The notes: generated by a model from the letters alone, not told the origin. Counted from the stretch's first letter, positions 1 to 6,925 are shown. The stretch: 8,689 bases of DNA from Rhodospirillaceae bacterium (GCA_018660965.1 JABJJH010000002.1:1-8689), one strand, 5' to 3'. A program made the numbers and translations.

Positions 1-120
1 CACATTAATTGTCGTCAGAGGAGTGACTTCTCCCTTTTACTTGGGAAATGCGGGTTCACATTAGTCATCGGTGGATTGATTGTTTGGGCCGGAACCATCG
101 CAATCATGCTTCCTTACTAA
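1..120 (+). CDS. Possible C-terminal fragment of a membrane protein (left-edge partial)
   Basis: Frame 1 is open from the left edge to a TAA at 118-120, giving about 39 residues. The last part is a hydrophobic run (GFTLVIGGLIVWAGTIAIML) long enough for one membrane-spanning helix, followed only by Pro-Tyr and the stop. The preceding residues are polar with several arginines and a lysine, as expected of a cytoplasmic loop before a last helix. Third positions are less GC-rich than in the neighbouring genes, so this could also be non-coding. A plus-strand intrinsic terminator lies about 130 bases downstream, which fits a plus-strand transcript ending here. The family cannot be named from so short a piece. 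Confidence 0.33.
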   Translation, partial: HINCRQRSDFSLLLGKCGFTLVIGGLIVWAGTIAIMLPY

Positions 121-251
121 GCGAGGGCTAATCGGATCAAAATTGATGCAGGCGTCAATCCTGCATTGCTCTTACGCAGAACACCATTTCACAGGCACAA
201 AAAGGGCGTCACGTAGACCGTCTCACACGCCCAGAGTAGTCATCGAATTAC
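121..251 (+). other. Stem-loop-rich 3' UTR or possible small RNA ahead of a terminator
   Basis: This gene-free stretch contains two potential stem-loops on the plus strand. The first pairs ATGCAGG (146-152) with CCTGCAT (160-166) around a 7-base loop. The second pairs GGGCGT (204-209) with ACGCCC (227-232), with an inner ACG/CGT pairing (211-213 with 219-221). They are followed directly by the terminator at 252-278. The simplest reading is a structured 3' UTR of the upstream gene. A separate small RNA ending at the terminator is also possible. No tRNA, tmRNA or other known RNA signature was recognised. Confidence 0.25.
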
Positions 252-278
252 GCCCCGCAGTCTGCGGGGCTTTTTATT
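252..278 (+). terminator. Rho-independent terminator, plus strand
   Basis: A perfect 8-bp stem GCCCCGCA (252-259) / TGCGGGGC (263-270) with a 3-base loop is followed immediately by TTTTTATT (271-278), the classic intrinsic terminator layout. The T-tract is only on the plus-strand 3' side; the minus strand reads GTAATTCG after the stem. It therefore ends a plus-strand transcript from the left of the window and would not efficiently stop the convergent minus-strand regulator transcript whose stop codon is at 301. Confidence 0.9.
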
Positions 279-300
279 GACAGAATTAGCCGGGCGGCTG

Positions 301-837
301 CTACAGTTTTCGGAACCAAGCGAGCCGATCGTCCAGGCGGCGCAATTCCATGTCGAGCCAGCCGCCAAGATGGCCGCCACCGTGGCGTTTCCGCAGCTCG
401 GTCAAACGTGCTACTTCGGTTTCGCACATTTCAACCAGTGTTTCCGCCTGTTCGGCCTGAGCGTCACGCGGCAATAGATGCAAAAACCGGATTTTCAGCG
501 CGATGACGAGGTTGCTCACCTCGTTCATGGGCGCACGGACGTTCGACAACATCAACTCCGCAAAAACCTCCCGACCCGCGTCGGTAATGCGCAACAGGTG
601 ATCTTCCGCGGATGCCGCATCATCATCTGTTTTGGCCTCGATCGTTTCAACGAGGCCTTCGTATTGCAGCAATTCCAAGGATGTACCGAGCAGGTCCAGC
701 GACGGCCCGGCAATATGCGTCACGAAATAGCGCACATCGCTGGCCAACGCGGCGTAACGGCAATCGCCTTCGACAAGCGCGCCCAACGCCGCCAAGCGAA
801 CTGCTTCGGTCGGGATCAACGTGTTATCGCGATACAT
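301..837 (-). CDS. PadR-like winged-helix transcriptional regulator
   Basis: A 178-residue protein with the two-part layout of PadR-like regulators. Residues about 12-95 look like a winged helix-turn-helix DNA-binding domain: hydrophobic helices, then LLQYEGLVE (positions 56-64) as the end of the recognition helix and start of the wing, and an LLRITDAGREVFAELM stretch typical of these domains. Residues about 103-178 are helical and charged, ending LRRLDDRLAWF, like the C-terminal dimerisation coiled coil of the family. The ATG at 837 follows a GGGA about 10 bases upstream, a modest ribosome site. The gene starts 58 bases after the hemA stop on the same strand, so it is probably the last gene of that cluster. 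PadR proteins usually repress and often respond to small molecules. That it controls hemA or the aminotransferase is only a guess from position. The exact subfamily is uncertain. Confidence 0.7.
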   Translation of the reverse strand: MYRDNTLIPTEAVRLAALGALVEGDCRYAALASDVRYFVTHIAGPSLDLLGTSLELLQYEGLVETIEAKTDDDAASAEDHLLRITDAGREVFAELMLSNVRAPMNEVSNLVIALKIRFLHLLPRDAQAEQAETLVEMCETEVARLTELRKRHGGGHLGGWLDMELRRLDDRLAWFRKL

Positions 838-895
838 CGTCCATATTCCCTATCTGAACCCTTTAGGCGACCACATTGCCTCTTAAGTACGCCTA

Positions 896-2107
896 TTACG
901 CCGCCCGTTCGAGTGACAAATCGGCCCAAACCTCAACCAGAGCTTCCACCAAGCGATCCATCATATCATCCGTATGCAAGGGCGTCGGCGTAATTCGTAA
1001 CCGTTCGGTGCCGCGCGGGACGGTCGGGTAGTTGATTGGCTGCACATAAATGCTGTGCCGCGTCATCAACGCGTCGCTCGCATCCTTGCACAAACGCGCG
1101 TCCCCAACCAACACTGGTACGATATGGCTCACCGAAGGCATCACGGGAAGGCCCGCCTGTTTCAACTTGGTTTTCAGGGTTCGCGCCCGTTCCTGATGCC
1201 GATCACGAAGGTCTTGCGCGCCGCGCACATGACGAACGCTAGTCAAGGCGCCCGCCGCCACAGCAGGCGGCATGGAGGTCGTGAAAATAAACCCGTTACC
1301 GAACGAGCGAATATAATCGACCAACGCCGTCGAGGCCGCGATGTAGCCGCCGACAACGCCGAAGCCCTTGGCCAACGTACCCTGCATCACCGTCACCCGA
1401 TCCATGACTCCATCGCGTTCCGCAACGCCCGCGCCCGTCGGGCCATACATGCCAACCGCATGGACTTCATCCAGATAACTAATCGCATTGTGCTTTTCGC
1501 AAACTGATAGAATTTCGTCCAGCGGCGCGATGTCGCCATCCATCGAATACACGGATTCGAACACGACCATCTTCGGCGCATCCGGGTCGTCCGCGCTCAT
1601 CAAGCGGTCCAAATCTTCCGGGTCGTTGTGTTTGAACACCCGTTTGTCCGCCCGGCTGTGCCGGATGCCTTCGATCATCGAATTGTGGTTGAACGCATCG
1701 GAATAGATCAAACAACCCGGTAACCCCATGCCCAATGTCGATAGCGCGGTGACATTGGCGACATAGCCGGATGTGAAGATCAGCGCCGCCTCGCGTTGAT
1801 GCAGCGACGCCAACTCCTGTTCCAGCAGAACGTGATAATGGTTGGTGCCCGAAATATTCCGCGTGCCGCCGGCCCCGGCGCCGCATTCGTCCAGCGCCGT
1901 GTGCATGGCGGCGATAACTTCCGCATTCTGGCCCTGGCCCAAGTAATCGTTGGAACACCACACCAACACATCGGACACCTGTCCGCCTTCGTGATGGGTG
2001 GCGACCGGATACCCGCCCCGGCGCCGGGCCAAATCGGCGAATGTCCGGTAATTACCGTCCTCGTGAAGCGTGCCCAGACGCTCCTTGAAAAAACCCTCGT
2101 AATCCAT
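896..2107 (-). CDS. hemA: 5-aminolevulinate synthase (ALAS, Shemin pathway)
   Basis: This PLP enzyme condenses glycine with succinyl-CoA to form 5-aminolevulinate, CO2 and CoA, the first step of tetrapyrrole synthesis in alphaproteobacteria. The 403-residue protein starts MDYEGFF and matches the usual bacterial ALAS length. Visible hallmarks are Arg21 in NYRTF, CSNDYLG (51-57), GTRNISGTNHYH (81-92), the PLP-ring Asp213 and His216 in YLDEVHAVGMYG, and the Schiff-base Lys247 in GTLAKGFGVVGGY. A C-terminal TERLRITPTP matches the family. I chose ATG 2107 over an in-frame upstream start at 2149 because ALAS proteins normally begin at this point, AGGA lies 8 bases upstream, and the longer form would add an unmatched tail and overlap the upstream gene. 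It lies 28 bases after the aminotransferase stop, so the two are likely cotranscribed. No Cys-Pro heme regulatory motif is seen. Confidence 0.97.
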   Translation of the reverse strand: MDYEGFFKERLGTLHEDGNYRTFADLARRRGGYPVATHHEGGQVSDVLVWCSNDYLGQGQNAEVIAAMHTALDECGAGAGGTRNISGTNHYHVLLEQELASLHQREAALIFTSGYVANVTALSTLGMGLPGCLIYSDAFNHNSMIEGIRHSRADKRVFKHNDPEDLDRLMSADDPDAPKMVVFESVYSMDGDIAPLDEILSVCEKHNAISYLDEVHAVGMYGPTGAGVAERDGVMDRVTVMQGTLAKGFGVVGGYIAASTALVDYIRSFGNGFIFTTSMPPAVAAGALTSVRHVRGAQDLRDRHQERARTLKTKLKQAGLPVMPSVSHIVPVLVGDARLCKDASDALMTRHSIYVQPINYPTVPRGTERLRITPTPLHTDDMMDRLVEALVEVWADLSLERAA

Positions 2108-2115
2108 TTCTTCCG

Positions 2116-2119
2116 TCCT
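2116..2119 (-). promoter_or_regulatory. Ribosome binding site of hemA
   Basis: On the minus strand AGGA, followed by CGGAAGAA, sits 8 bases before the ATG at 2107. This supports the internal start over the upstream one at 2149, and it lies in the short spacer after the aminotransferase stop codon. Confidence 0.6.
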
Positions 2120-2135
2120 GCTTACACTCGGTTCG

Positions 2136-3527
2136 TCACGCCGCCGCACCGGTCCGTCCCTGGACCATTTCGTTGCAATCCCCCAACGCTTTTTCGAAGC
2201 GGTCGAACATATCGTCGATTTCCGTTTCCGTTATAATCAATGGCGGGCAAAAGGCCACTGTGTCATTTGGCAGCGCCCGCACGATCAAGCCATGTTCCTG
2301 TGCTCTGGCGGCGATAAAGGGGCCGACCCCCTCAGACGGGTCGAAATGGGTCCGGCTCGATTTGTCTTTCGCCAACTGCACCGCGCCAATCAGCCCAATC
2401 GCCCGCGTTTCCCCGACCAGGGAATGTTCCATGAAGGCGTTGACGCGGGCCTGGAACCGCCCGGTCACGCTACGGACATGGCCGATGATATCACGTTCTT
2501 CATAAAGTTTAAGCGTTTCCAATGCCACGGCGGCGGCCACCGGATGGCCGGAATAGGTAAATCCGTGTCCGAAGACGCCAACTTTATTACTGTTGGCGCT
2601 GATGGTCTTGAAGACCTCTTCGTTAATCAACACCGCAGATATGGGCAGATAGGCCGACGACAAGGCTTTCGCCATGGTCATCATATCCGGCTTCAGATCA
2701 TAGGTTTCCGTCGCGAACATATTGCCAGTACGGCCGAACCCGCAAATCACTTCATCGGCGATAAACAGGATGTCGTACTTCTTCAGAACCACCTGAATTT
2801 TCTCGAAATAGGTTCTCGGCGGCATGATAACGCCGCCGGCGCCCATGATCGGTTCGGCGATGAACGCCGCAACGGTTTCCGGACCTTCGTCAAGAATTTG
2901 CTGCTCCAGGCTTACGGCCAACCGCGACGCAAAATCTTCCTCCGTCTCGCCATCGAGGCAAAACTCGTAGTAATGCGGACAATCCGTATGACGTATGTTT
3001 GCGATTGGCAGGTCAAAATCCATGTGATTGGCTGGCAGGCCCGTCAGACTGGCGGCAGCGACCGTGACGCCATGATAGCCACGAATTCGGCTGAAAATTT
3101 TCTTCTTCTCCGGCCGTCCCTTGGCGTTGTTATAATACCAGACCAACTTGACGACCGTGTCATTGGCCTCCGACCCGGAATTGGCGAAAAACGCCTTCGA
3201 CATGGGAACCGGGACCAACTCGATCAGCCGCTCGGCCAGATCAATCGCGGGGTTATGACTCTTAGACGAAAACACGTGATAAAAGGGCAGTTCGCGCATT
3301 TGCCGCGTCGCAGCCTCGATCAAACGTTCCTCGCCAAACCCCAATGAGGTGCACCAAAGCCCCGCCAGACCCTCGATATATTCTTTGCCCGCTTCGTCGC
3401 GAATATAAATACCCTTACCACCACGGGCGATAAACGGGCCGGTCTCCTGGTGTTTTTCGAGGTTTGTGTAGGCGTGTAAAACATTCGCAATATCCCGGCT
3501 CTCGGGAGAATTGGTGCGGTCGGTCAT
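2136..3527 (-). CDS. Class III PLP aminotransferase (omega-amino acid/amine:pyruvate type)
   Basis: A fold-type I, class III aminotransferase of 463 residues. It probably moves an amino group from an omega-amino acid or amine to pyruvate or a similar keto acid; the exact substrate cannot be read. Visible motifs are GLWCTSLGFG (56-65, with the active-site Trp58), ANSGSEAN (115-122) for phosphate binding, GYHGVT (150-155), Asp258 in IADEV for the pyridine nitrogen, Lys287 in MAKALSSAYLP for the Schiff base, FTYSGHP (323-329), and Arg417 in IVRALPND at the place of the mobile 'flipping' arginine of omega-transaminases. The Arg and SSxYxP context argue against HemL (glutamate-1-semialdehyde mutase). 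The ATG at 3527 gives the normal family N-terminus; an open frame continues 32 codons further upstream but that part is basic, unmatched and lies in the promoter region. hemA follows after 28 bases. The ribosome site is weak (GAAAGA). Confidence 0.92.
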   Translation of the reverse strand: MTDRTNSPESRDIANVLHAYTNLEKHQETGPFIARGGKGIYIRDEAGKEYIEGLAGLWCTSLGFGEERLIEAATRQMRELPFYHVFSSKSHNPAIDLAERLIELVPVPMSKAFFANSGSEANDTVVKLVWYYNNAKGRPEKKKIFSRIRGYHGVTVAAASLTGLPANHMDFDLPIANIRHTDCPHYYEFCLDGETEEDFASRLAVSLEQQILDEGPETVAAFIAEPIMGAGGVIMPPRTYFEKIQVVLKKYDILFIADEVICGFGRTGNMFATETYDLKPDMMTMAKALSSAYLPISAVLINEEVFKTISANSNKVGVFGHGFTYSGHPVAAAVALETLKLYEERDIIGHVRSVTGRFQARVNAFMEHSLVGETRAIGLIGAVQLAKDKSSRTHFDPSEGVGPFIAARAQEHGLIVRALPNDTVAFCPPLIITETEIDDMFDRFEKALGDCNEMVQGRTGAAA

Positions 3528-3577
3528 AGGCTGGTCTTTCAATAGAATGTGAACCCCATTGGGTCGAAACCTATACT

Positions 3578-3605
3578 TACATAATAATTGGATTTGGCGA
3601 AACAA
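3578..3605 (-). promoter_or_regulatory. Candidate promoter of the aminotransferase-hemA-regulator cluster
   Basis: On the minus strand a possible -35 TTGTTT (3605-3600) and -10 TATGTA (3583-3578) are separated by 16 bases. They would start transcription near 3571, about 44 bases before the ATG at 3527. The match to consensus is only fair, and several other AT-rich hexamers nearby could serve instead. Confidence 0.3.
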
Positions 3606-3621
3606 CGTTCTCCGCAGTTTC

Positions 3622-3661
3622 AATAATTCAATTTTAATAAATTAATTGTAGAATAATTATT
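3622..3661. repeat. Imperfect AT-rich palindrome in the divergent promoter region
   Basis: Left arm AATAATT (3622-3628) with CAATT (3629-3633) mirrors AATTG (3644-3648) and AATTATT (3655-3661), interrupted by a few unpaired bases on the right. The element sits between the candidate divergent promoters and overlaps the candidate plus-strand -35. It could be an operator for a shared regulator or simply a product of the local AT richness. Confidence 0.35.
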
Positions 3662-3674
3662 ATAACAATATATA
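3646..3674 (+). promoter_or_regulatory. Candidate promoter of the ATP-grasp/ribokinase pair
   Basis: A possible -35 TTGTAG (3646-3651) and -10 TATATA (3669-3674) are 17 bases apart, with TATAAA overlapping at 3671-3676. Transcription would start near 3681, leaving a leader of about 26 bases before the ATG at 3707. The AT content here is far above that of the flanking genes. The ribosome site is weak: GGA at 3697-3699, 7 bases before the ATG. Confidence 0.4.
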
Positions 3675-3706
3675 AATGTGATTTATAGCATTAACCGGAT
3701 ATCCCC

Positions 3707-4693
3707 ATGACCGACGTTTACGTCCTCCATGAAAATAACGAATGGCTCGCGCCCCTGCAGGCGGCCTTATCCCGTGAAAGCGTTCCTTTCAAGGAATGGC
3801 ATCTGAATGAAGGATCGTTCACCTTCGACAGCGCACCCCCGGAAGGTGTCTTCTACAACAGAATGAGCGCATCCGCACATACGCGCGGCCACCTGCATGC
3901 GCCGGATTACACCGCTTCGGTATTGACGTGGTTGGAAGCGCATGGCCGGCGTGTCGTCAACGGCGCACGGGTGTTGGCGCTCGAACTCAGTAAGGTCAAA
4001 CAATACGCCGCCTTGCAGGCTTGCGGGGTGCGGACGCCCCGCACCGTTGTCGCGGTCGGCAAGGACGCACTGCGGAAGGCGGCGCGTGACTTTGGCGCGC
4101 CGTTGATCCTGAAACCAAATCGTGGCGGCAAGGGCGCCGGGGTCCAACTTTTCAACACTATCGGCGCGGTGGAAGCCTTTCTGGACAGCGATGCCTATGA
4201 AACCGGCCCCGACGGAATCATGCTTATCCAAGACTATATAAAATCTCCGAACGCATCGATATTCCGCAACGAATTTGTCGGCGGAAAGCATCTGTACACG
4301 GTTCGCGTCGACACGTCCCAGGGGTTTGAACTTTGCCCCGCCGACGTCTGCCAGATCGACGACCTCGCCTGCCCGGTCGGTGAAGAGACGGGAGAAGAGT
4401 TGGGTGAGAGCCCGACGCCGCGCTTCGAAATCGTCAAGGATTTCGATCATCCAAACCTCGAATTGTACGAGCGCTTTTTGCGTGAAAACGGAATCGAAGT
4501 CGCGGGAATCGAAATGATTTTCGACAAAGACGGAATCGCCTGGACCTACGACGTGAACACCAACACGAATTACAATCCGGACGCGGAAGAAAACGCGGGT
4601 TATAATAATACCGCGCACTCAGGCATGGGCGCGCTTAGTCAATTCCTTGGCGAAGAACTGGCGAAACTCGAAATTCGCACCGCCGCCGAGTAA
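3707..4693 (+). CDS. RimK-like ATP-grasp ligase
   Basis: A 328-residue ATP-grasp protein. Family members use ATP to activate a carboxylate as acyl-phosphate and join it to an amine or similar nucleophile. Residues 1-90 form a pre-grasp domain with VFYNRMSASAHTRGH (48-62), an NRxS-type motif often seen in RimK-related ligases. ELSKVKQYAALQACGV (93-108) matches the Ser-Lys region ahead of the ATP-grasp fold, ILKPNRGGKGAGVQLF (134-149) is the lysine plus glycine-rich phosphate loop, and IEMIF (268-272) with YDVNTNTNYNP (281-291) provides the metal ligands Glu269, Asp282 and Asn284. All key residues are present, so it is likely active. The substrate is unknown; a glutamate-ligase label would be over-reach. 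It is divergent from the aminotransferase and sits 21 bases before the kinase gene, so the two probably form an operon. Confidence 0.85.
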   Translation: MTDVYVLHENNEWLAPLQAALSRESVPFKEWHLNEGSFTFDSAPPEGVFYNRMSASAHTRGHLHAPDYTASVLTWLEAHGRRVVNGARVLALELSKVKQYAALQACGVRTPRTVVAVGKDALRKAARDFGAPLILKPNRGGKGAGVQLFNTIGAVEAFLDSDAYETGPDGIMLIQDYIKSPNASIFRNEFVGGKHLYTVRVDTSQGFELCPADVCQIDDLACPVGEETGEELGESPTPRFEIVKDFDHPNLELYERFLRENGIEVAGIEMIFDKDGIAWTYDVNTNTNYNPDAEENAGYNNTAHSGMGALSQFLGEELAKLEIRTAAE

Positions 4694-4705
4694 CGCCGCG
4701 TTTGC

Positions 4706-4709
4706 GAGG
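4706..4709 (+). promoter_or_regulatory. Ribosome binding site supporting a TTG start
   Basis: GAGG at 4706-4709 lies 5 bases before the TTG at 4715. It supports this non-ATG codon as the start of the kinase, whose N-terminus then reads MIVVFGSINIDLV exactly as expected for the family. Confidence 0.6.
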
Positions 4710-4714
4710 TCGTC

Positions 4715-5638
4715 TTGATCGTCGTCTTTGGCTCTATAAACATCGACCTGGTTCAACGAACGCCGCATTTACCCGCGCCTGGCGAAACCGTCTTATGCGA
4801 CGGGTATGATCTGGTTCCCGGCGGCAAGGGCGCCAATCAGGCGCTGGCCGCCGCCCGCGCGGGCGCGTCCACCGCGATGATCGGCATGGTCGGCCCGGAC
4901 GCCTTCGCAGAGTCGGCTCTCAGCGAGTTGAGCCAAGCTGGCGTAGATCTAACCGGGGTTGGCCGCTCCACTCGACCAACCGGGTGCGCCAGCGTTCATG
5001 TCGCCGAGGATGGCGAAAACGCCATCGTCGTCTCCAGCGGCGCCAACCAAACGGTCACGGCGAACCAGGCGCCCGATTCCACCTTCACGCCGGATACAAC
5101 CGTCGTTTTGCAAATGGAGATACCGTTACCGGAAAACTGGGCGTTTCTGCATCGCGCCCACGGCGCGGTTCGGCGCGCCATTCTCAATGCCGCCCCGGCC
5201 GGTCTCGTACCGAACGACGCGCTGAACCATCTCGACATTCTCGTGGTTAACGAAGGCGAAGGCGCCGAAATAGCCGCCCAGGCGGGCCTGACGACAATAT
5301 CGTTGCGCGACGTCCCGGCGCAACTGGCGCGCCAATACGATTTGACCTGCATTTTGACACTGGGCGCGGACGGAGCCATCGTGGCGAGCCGCAACGACAT
5401 ATTTTCCGTCGCCGCCGCACCGGTGACGCCCATCGACACCACGGGCGCAGGCGACACCTTCGTTGGTGTTCTCGCAGCCGGGCTGGACGCCAACCTGGGT
5501 ATGCGCCAAGCCGCGGCGCGGGCGAGTCTGGCCGCGAGCCTGACCTGCACCATCACCGGCGCGCAAACTTCCATACCCACGACCGCGACAATCGACGCTA
5601 ATTTGGGCCACCTGCCCAAGATCGAAACGTTAAATTAG
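4715..5638 (+). CDS. Ribokinase-family (PfkB) sugar kinase
   Basis: A 307-residue PfkB-family kinase, the usual length of ribokinase, which phosphorylates ribose at O5 with ATP. Visible motifs are GSINIDLV (7-14) and GGKGANQA (36-43) for sugar binding, QMEIP (133-137), the NExE-type NEGE (179-182), and the C-terminal signature IDTTGAGDTFVG (240-251) with the anion hole GAG and catalytic base Asp247. These features are ribokinase-like rather than fructokinase-like, but the substrate could be another pentose, deoxysugar or nucleoside. No transporter or sugar-binding protein lies nearby, which is unusual for a ribose catabolic operon. The start is TTG, supported by GAGG upstream. It follows the ATP-grasp gene by 21 bases, and its stop is only 12 bases from the end of the convergent peptidase gene, with no clear terminator between. 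Confidence 0.88.
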   Translation: MIVVFGSINIDLVQRTPHLPAPGETVLCDGYDLVPGGKGANQALAAARAGASTAMIGMVGPDAFAESALSELSQAGVDLTGVGRSTRPTGCASVHVAEDGENAIVVSSGANQTVTANQAPDSTFTPDTTVVLQMEIPLPENWAFLHRAHGAVRRAILNAAPAGLVPNDALNHLDILVVNEGEGAEIAAQAGLTTISLRDVPAQLARQYDLTCILTLGADGAIVASRNDIFSVAAAPVTPIDTTGAGDTFVGVLAAGLDANLGMRQAAARASLAASLTCTITGAQTSIPTTATIDANLGHLPKIETLN

Positions 5639-5650
5639 ACGCCTCACAAC

Positions 5651-6925
5651 TCACCGCTGCGCCACGCTCCTCAGGATCGCATAAGCGCGGTCGATCTGTT
5701 CGTCCCCGGGATGATCCTTGTCCAATTCAACCACAATCGAGGGGTCGATTCCCTTACCCACCGTTTGGCCCGACGGCGTATAATACCGGGACGTCGTCAG
5801 TTTCAGCGCATTGCCTTCGCCGAGCGGCAAAATTGTCTGCACCAAGCCCTTACCAAAACTGCGCGTCCCGACAAGGGTCGCGCGTCGATGATCACGTAAA
5901 GCGCCGGCCAGTATTTCCGACGCCGATGCGGAACCTTCATTAATCAAAACAACGATTGGCGCCCCTTTCGTAACGTCGCCATTCGCAGCCGTATAGCGTT
6001 GCCTGTGCGAACGTCCGCGAGTGACGACAATATCACCGTCGTTCAAAAGCGCATCGGAAAGGGATATCGCCTGTCCAAGCAGCCCACCGGGATTATTACG
6101 TAGATCAAGCACGAACCCCGCCACCCCGCCACCGGCCTGTTCGTGGATTTCCCGCACCGCCTGCATGAATTCCGGCGTCGTGTTAGAGGCAAACGTGGTA
6201 ACGCGAATATAGCCGATATGACCGTCGAGTTTCCACCGAACCGCCTTAACCCGGACAACCGAGCGGACGATTCGTACATTGAACGGGGACGCGCCTGCCC
6301 GGGACAGACTCAGGATAACCTGGCTGCCGATCGGGCCGCGGAGGCGCGAAACCGCTTCACGAAGCGATATTCCCGAAAGTGTTTCACCATCCGCATGCGT
6401 AATTAAATCGCCCGCTTTAATGCCCGCGAGCGCCGCCGGCGTATCGTCGATTGGTGAAATTACCTTAATGAAGTCACCATCCTTGGTGATTTGAATGCCG
6501 ATGCCGCTGAACCGGCCCTTCGTTTGGTCGCGCATCGCGCTATAATGGCTTGCATCCAGGTAACTGCTGTAGGGGTCGAGCGAGCCCAGCATGCCCTGTA
6601 TGGCGGCCCTCACCAATTGTTCCCGACTCGCATCAACCGGCTTCGGATAGGCGTCCCGCATTCCCTTCGCCGCCGCCATCACCAGGCGAGCATCATCGAC
6701 GTCATCAACATAGTAGTCGCGAACCCGGTCGACTATTTTCGCAAATAGCTGAAAATTCGGCGATCCCGGTTTAAGCCTGTCGTCCGCTCTGGGAGCGTAT
6801 TGTGAAACAGCTTTGGCGAACCGTTCGGTCACTGCCAACGATTCTGGCCCCGGGCTGTGCTGCTGCGCCGCGCCGCAGCCCACGGCAACAACCACAACCG
6901 CCAAGAAAAGCGCAAATCGCTTCAT
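5651..6925 (-). CDS. S41 C-terminal processing peptidase, putative lipoprotein
   Basis: A 424-residue CtpA/Prc-type serine protease. These act outside the cytoplasmic membrane and cut proteins near their C-termini. The N-terminus MKRFALFLAVVVVAVGC is a signal peptide ending in a possible lipobox at Cys17; the -3 residue is Ala rather than the usual Leu, so lipidation is likely but not certain. A PDZ domain spans about 138-212 (FSGIGIQI, AGIKAGDLI). The catalytic domain has RNNPGG (276-281), the nucleophile Ser334 in EGSASASEI, and the general base Lys359 in FGKGLVQT, 25 residues later as in Prc. The closing TTSRYYTPSGQ is typical. The ATG at 6925 has GGA 5 bases upstream. It lies 68 bases after ridA on the same strand but may also have its own promoter. 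Confidence 0.93.
   Translation of the reverse strand: MKRFALFLAVVVVAVGCGAAQQHSPGPESLAVTERFAKAVSQYAPRADDRLKPGSPNFQLFAKIVDRVRDYYVDDVDDARLVMAAAKGMRDAYPKPVDASREQLVRAAIQGMLGSLDPYSSYLDASHYSAMRDQTKGRFSGIGIQITKDGDFIKVISPIDDTPAALAGIKAGDLITHADGETLSGISLREAVSRLRGPIGSQVILSLSRAGASPFNVRIVRSVVRVKAVRWKLDGHIGYIRVTTFASNTTPEFMQAVREIHEQAGGGVAGFVLDLRNNPGGLLGQAISLSDALLNDGDIVVTRGRSHRQRYTAANGDVTKGAPIVVLINEGSASASEILAGALRDHRRATLVGTRSFGKGLVQTILPLGEGNALKLTTSRYYTPSGQTVGKGIDPSIVVELDKDHPGDEQIDRAYAILRSVAQR

Noticed and set aside
121..251. tRNA or tmRNA gene before the terminator
   Set aside because: No T-loop (GGTTCGAATCC-like) sequence, no acceptor pairing and no CCA end could be found.
252..300. Bidirectional terminator serving the regulator gene too
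   Set aside because: On the minus strand the stem is followed by GTAATTCG, not a T-tract; the small AGCC/GGCT stem near 288-299 also lacks one.
2108..2149. Longer hemA start 14 codons upstream
   Set aside because: The extra residues do not match ALAS N-termini and would overlap the aminotransferase end; the internal ATG has a proper AGGA site.
2292..3347. Long open frame (351 codons) on the plus strand opposite the aminotransferase
   Set aside because: It is a mirror of a clearly identified gene in GC-rich DNA, has no recognisable domain and no convincing ribosome site.
2136..3527. Identity of the aminotransferase as HemL (glutamate-1-semialdehyde aminomutase)
   Set aside because: The motifs, the length and the flipping-type Arg417 fit omega-transaminases, and the organism already has the Shemin-pathway enzyme next door.
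3767..4618. 283-codon minus-strand frame opposite the ATP-grasp gene
   Set aside because: The sense protein has all ATP-grasp motifs, while the antisense translation is arginine-rich and low in recognisable structure, as expected of a shadow frame.
4996..5619. 207-codon minus-strand frame opposite the kinase
   Set aside because: It lies wholly inside the well-supported ribokinase-family gene and shows an Ala/Arg/Ser-rich composition without motifs.
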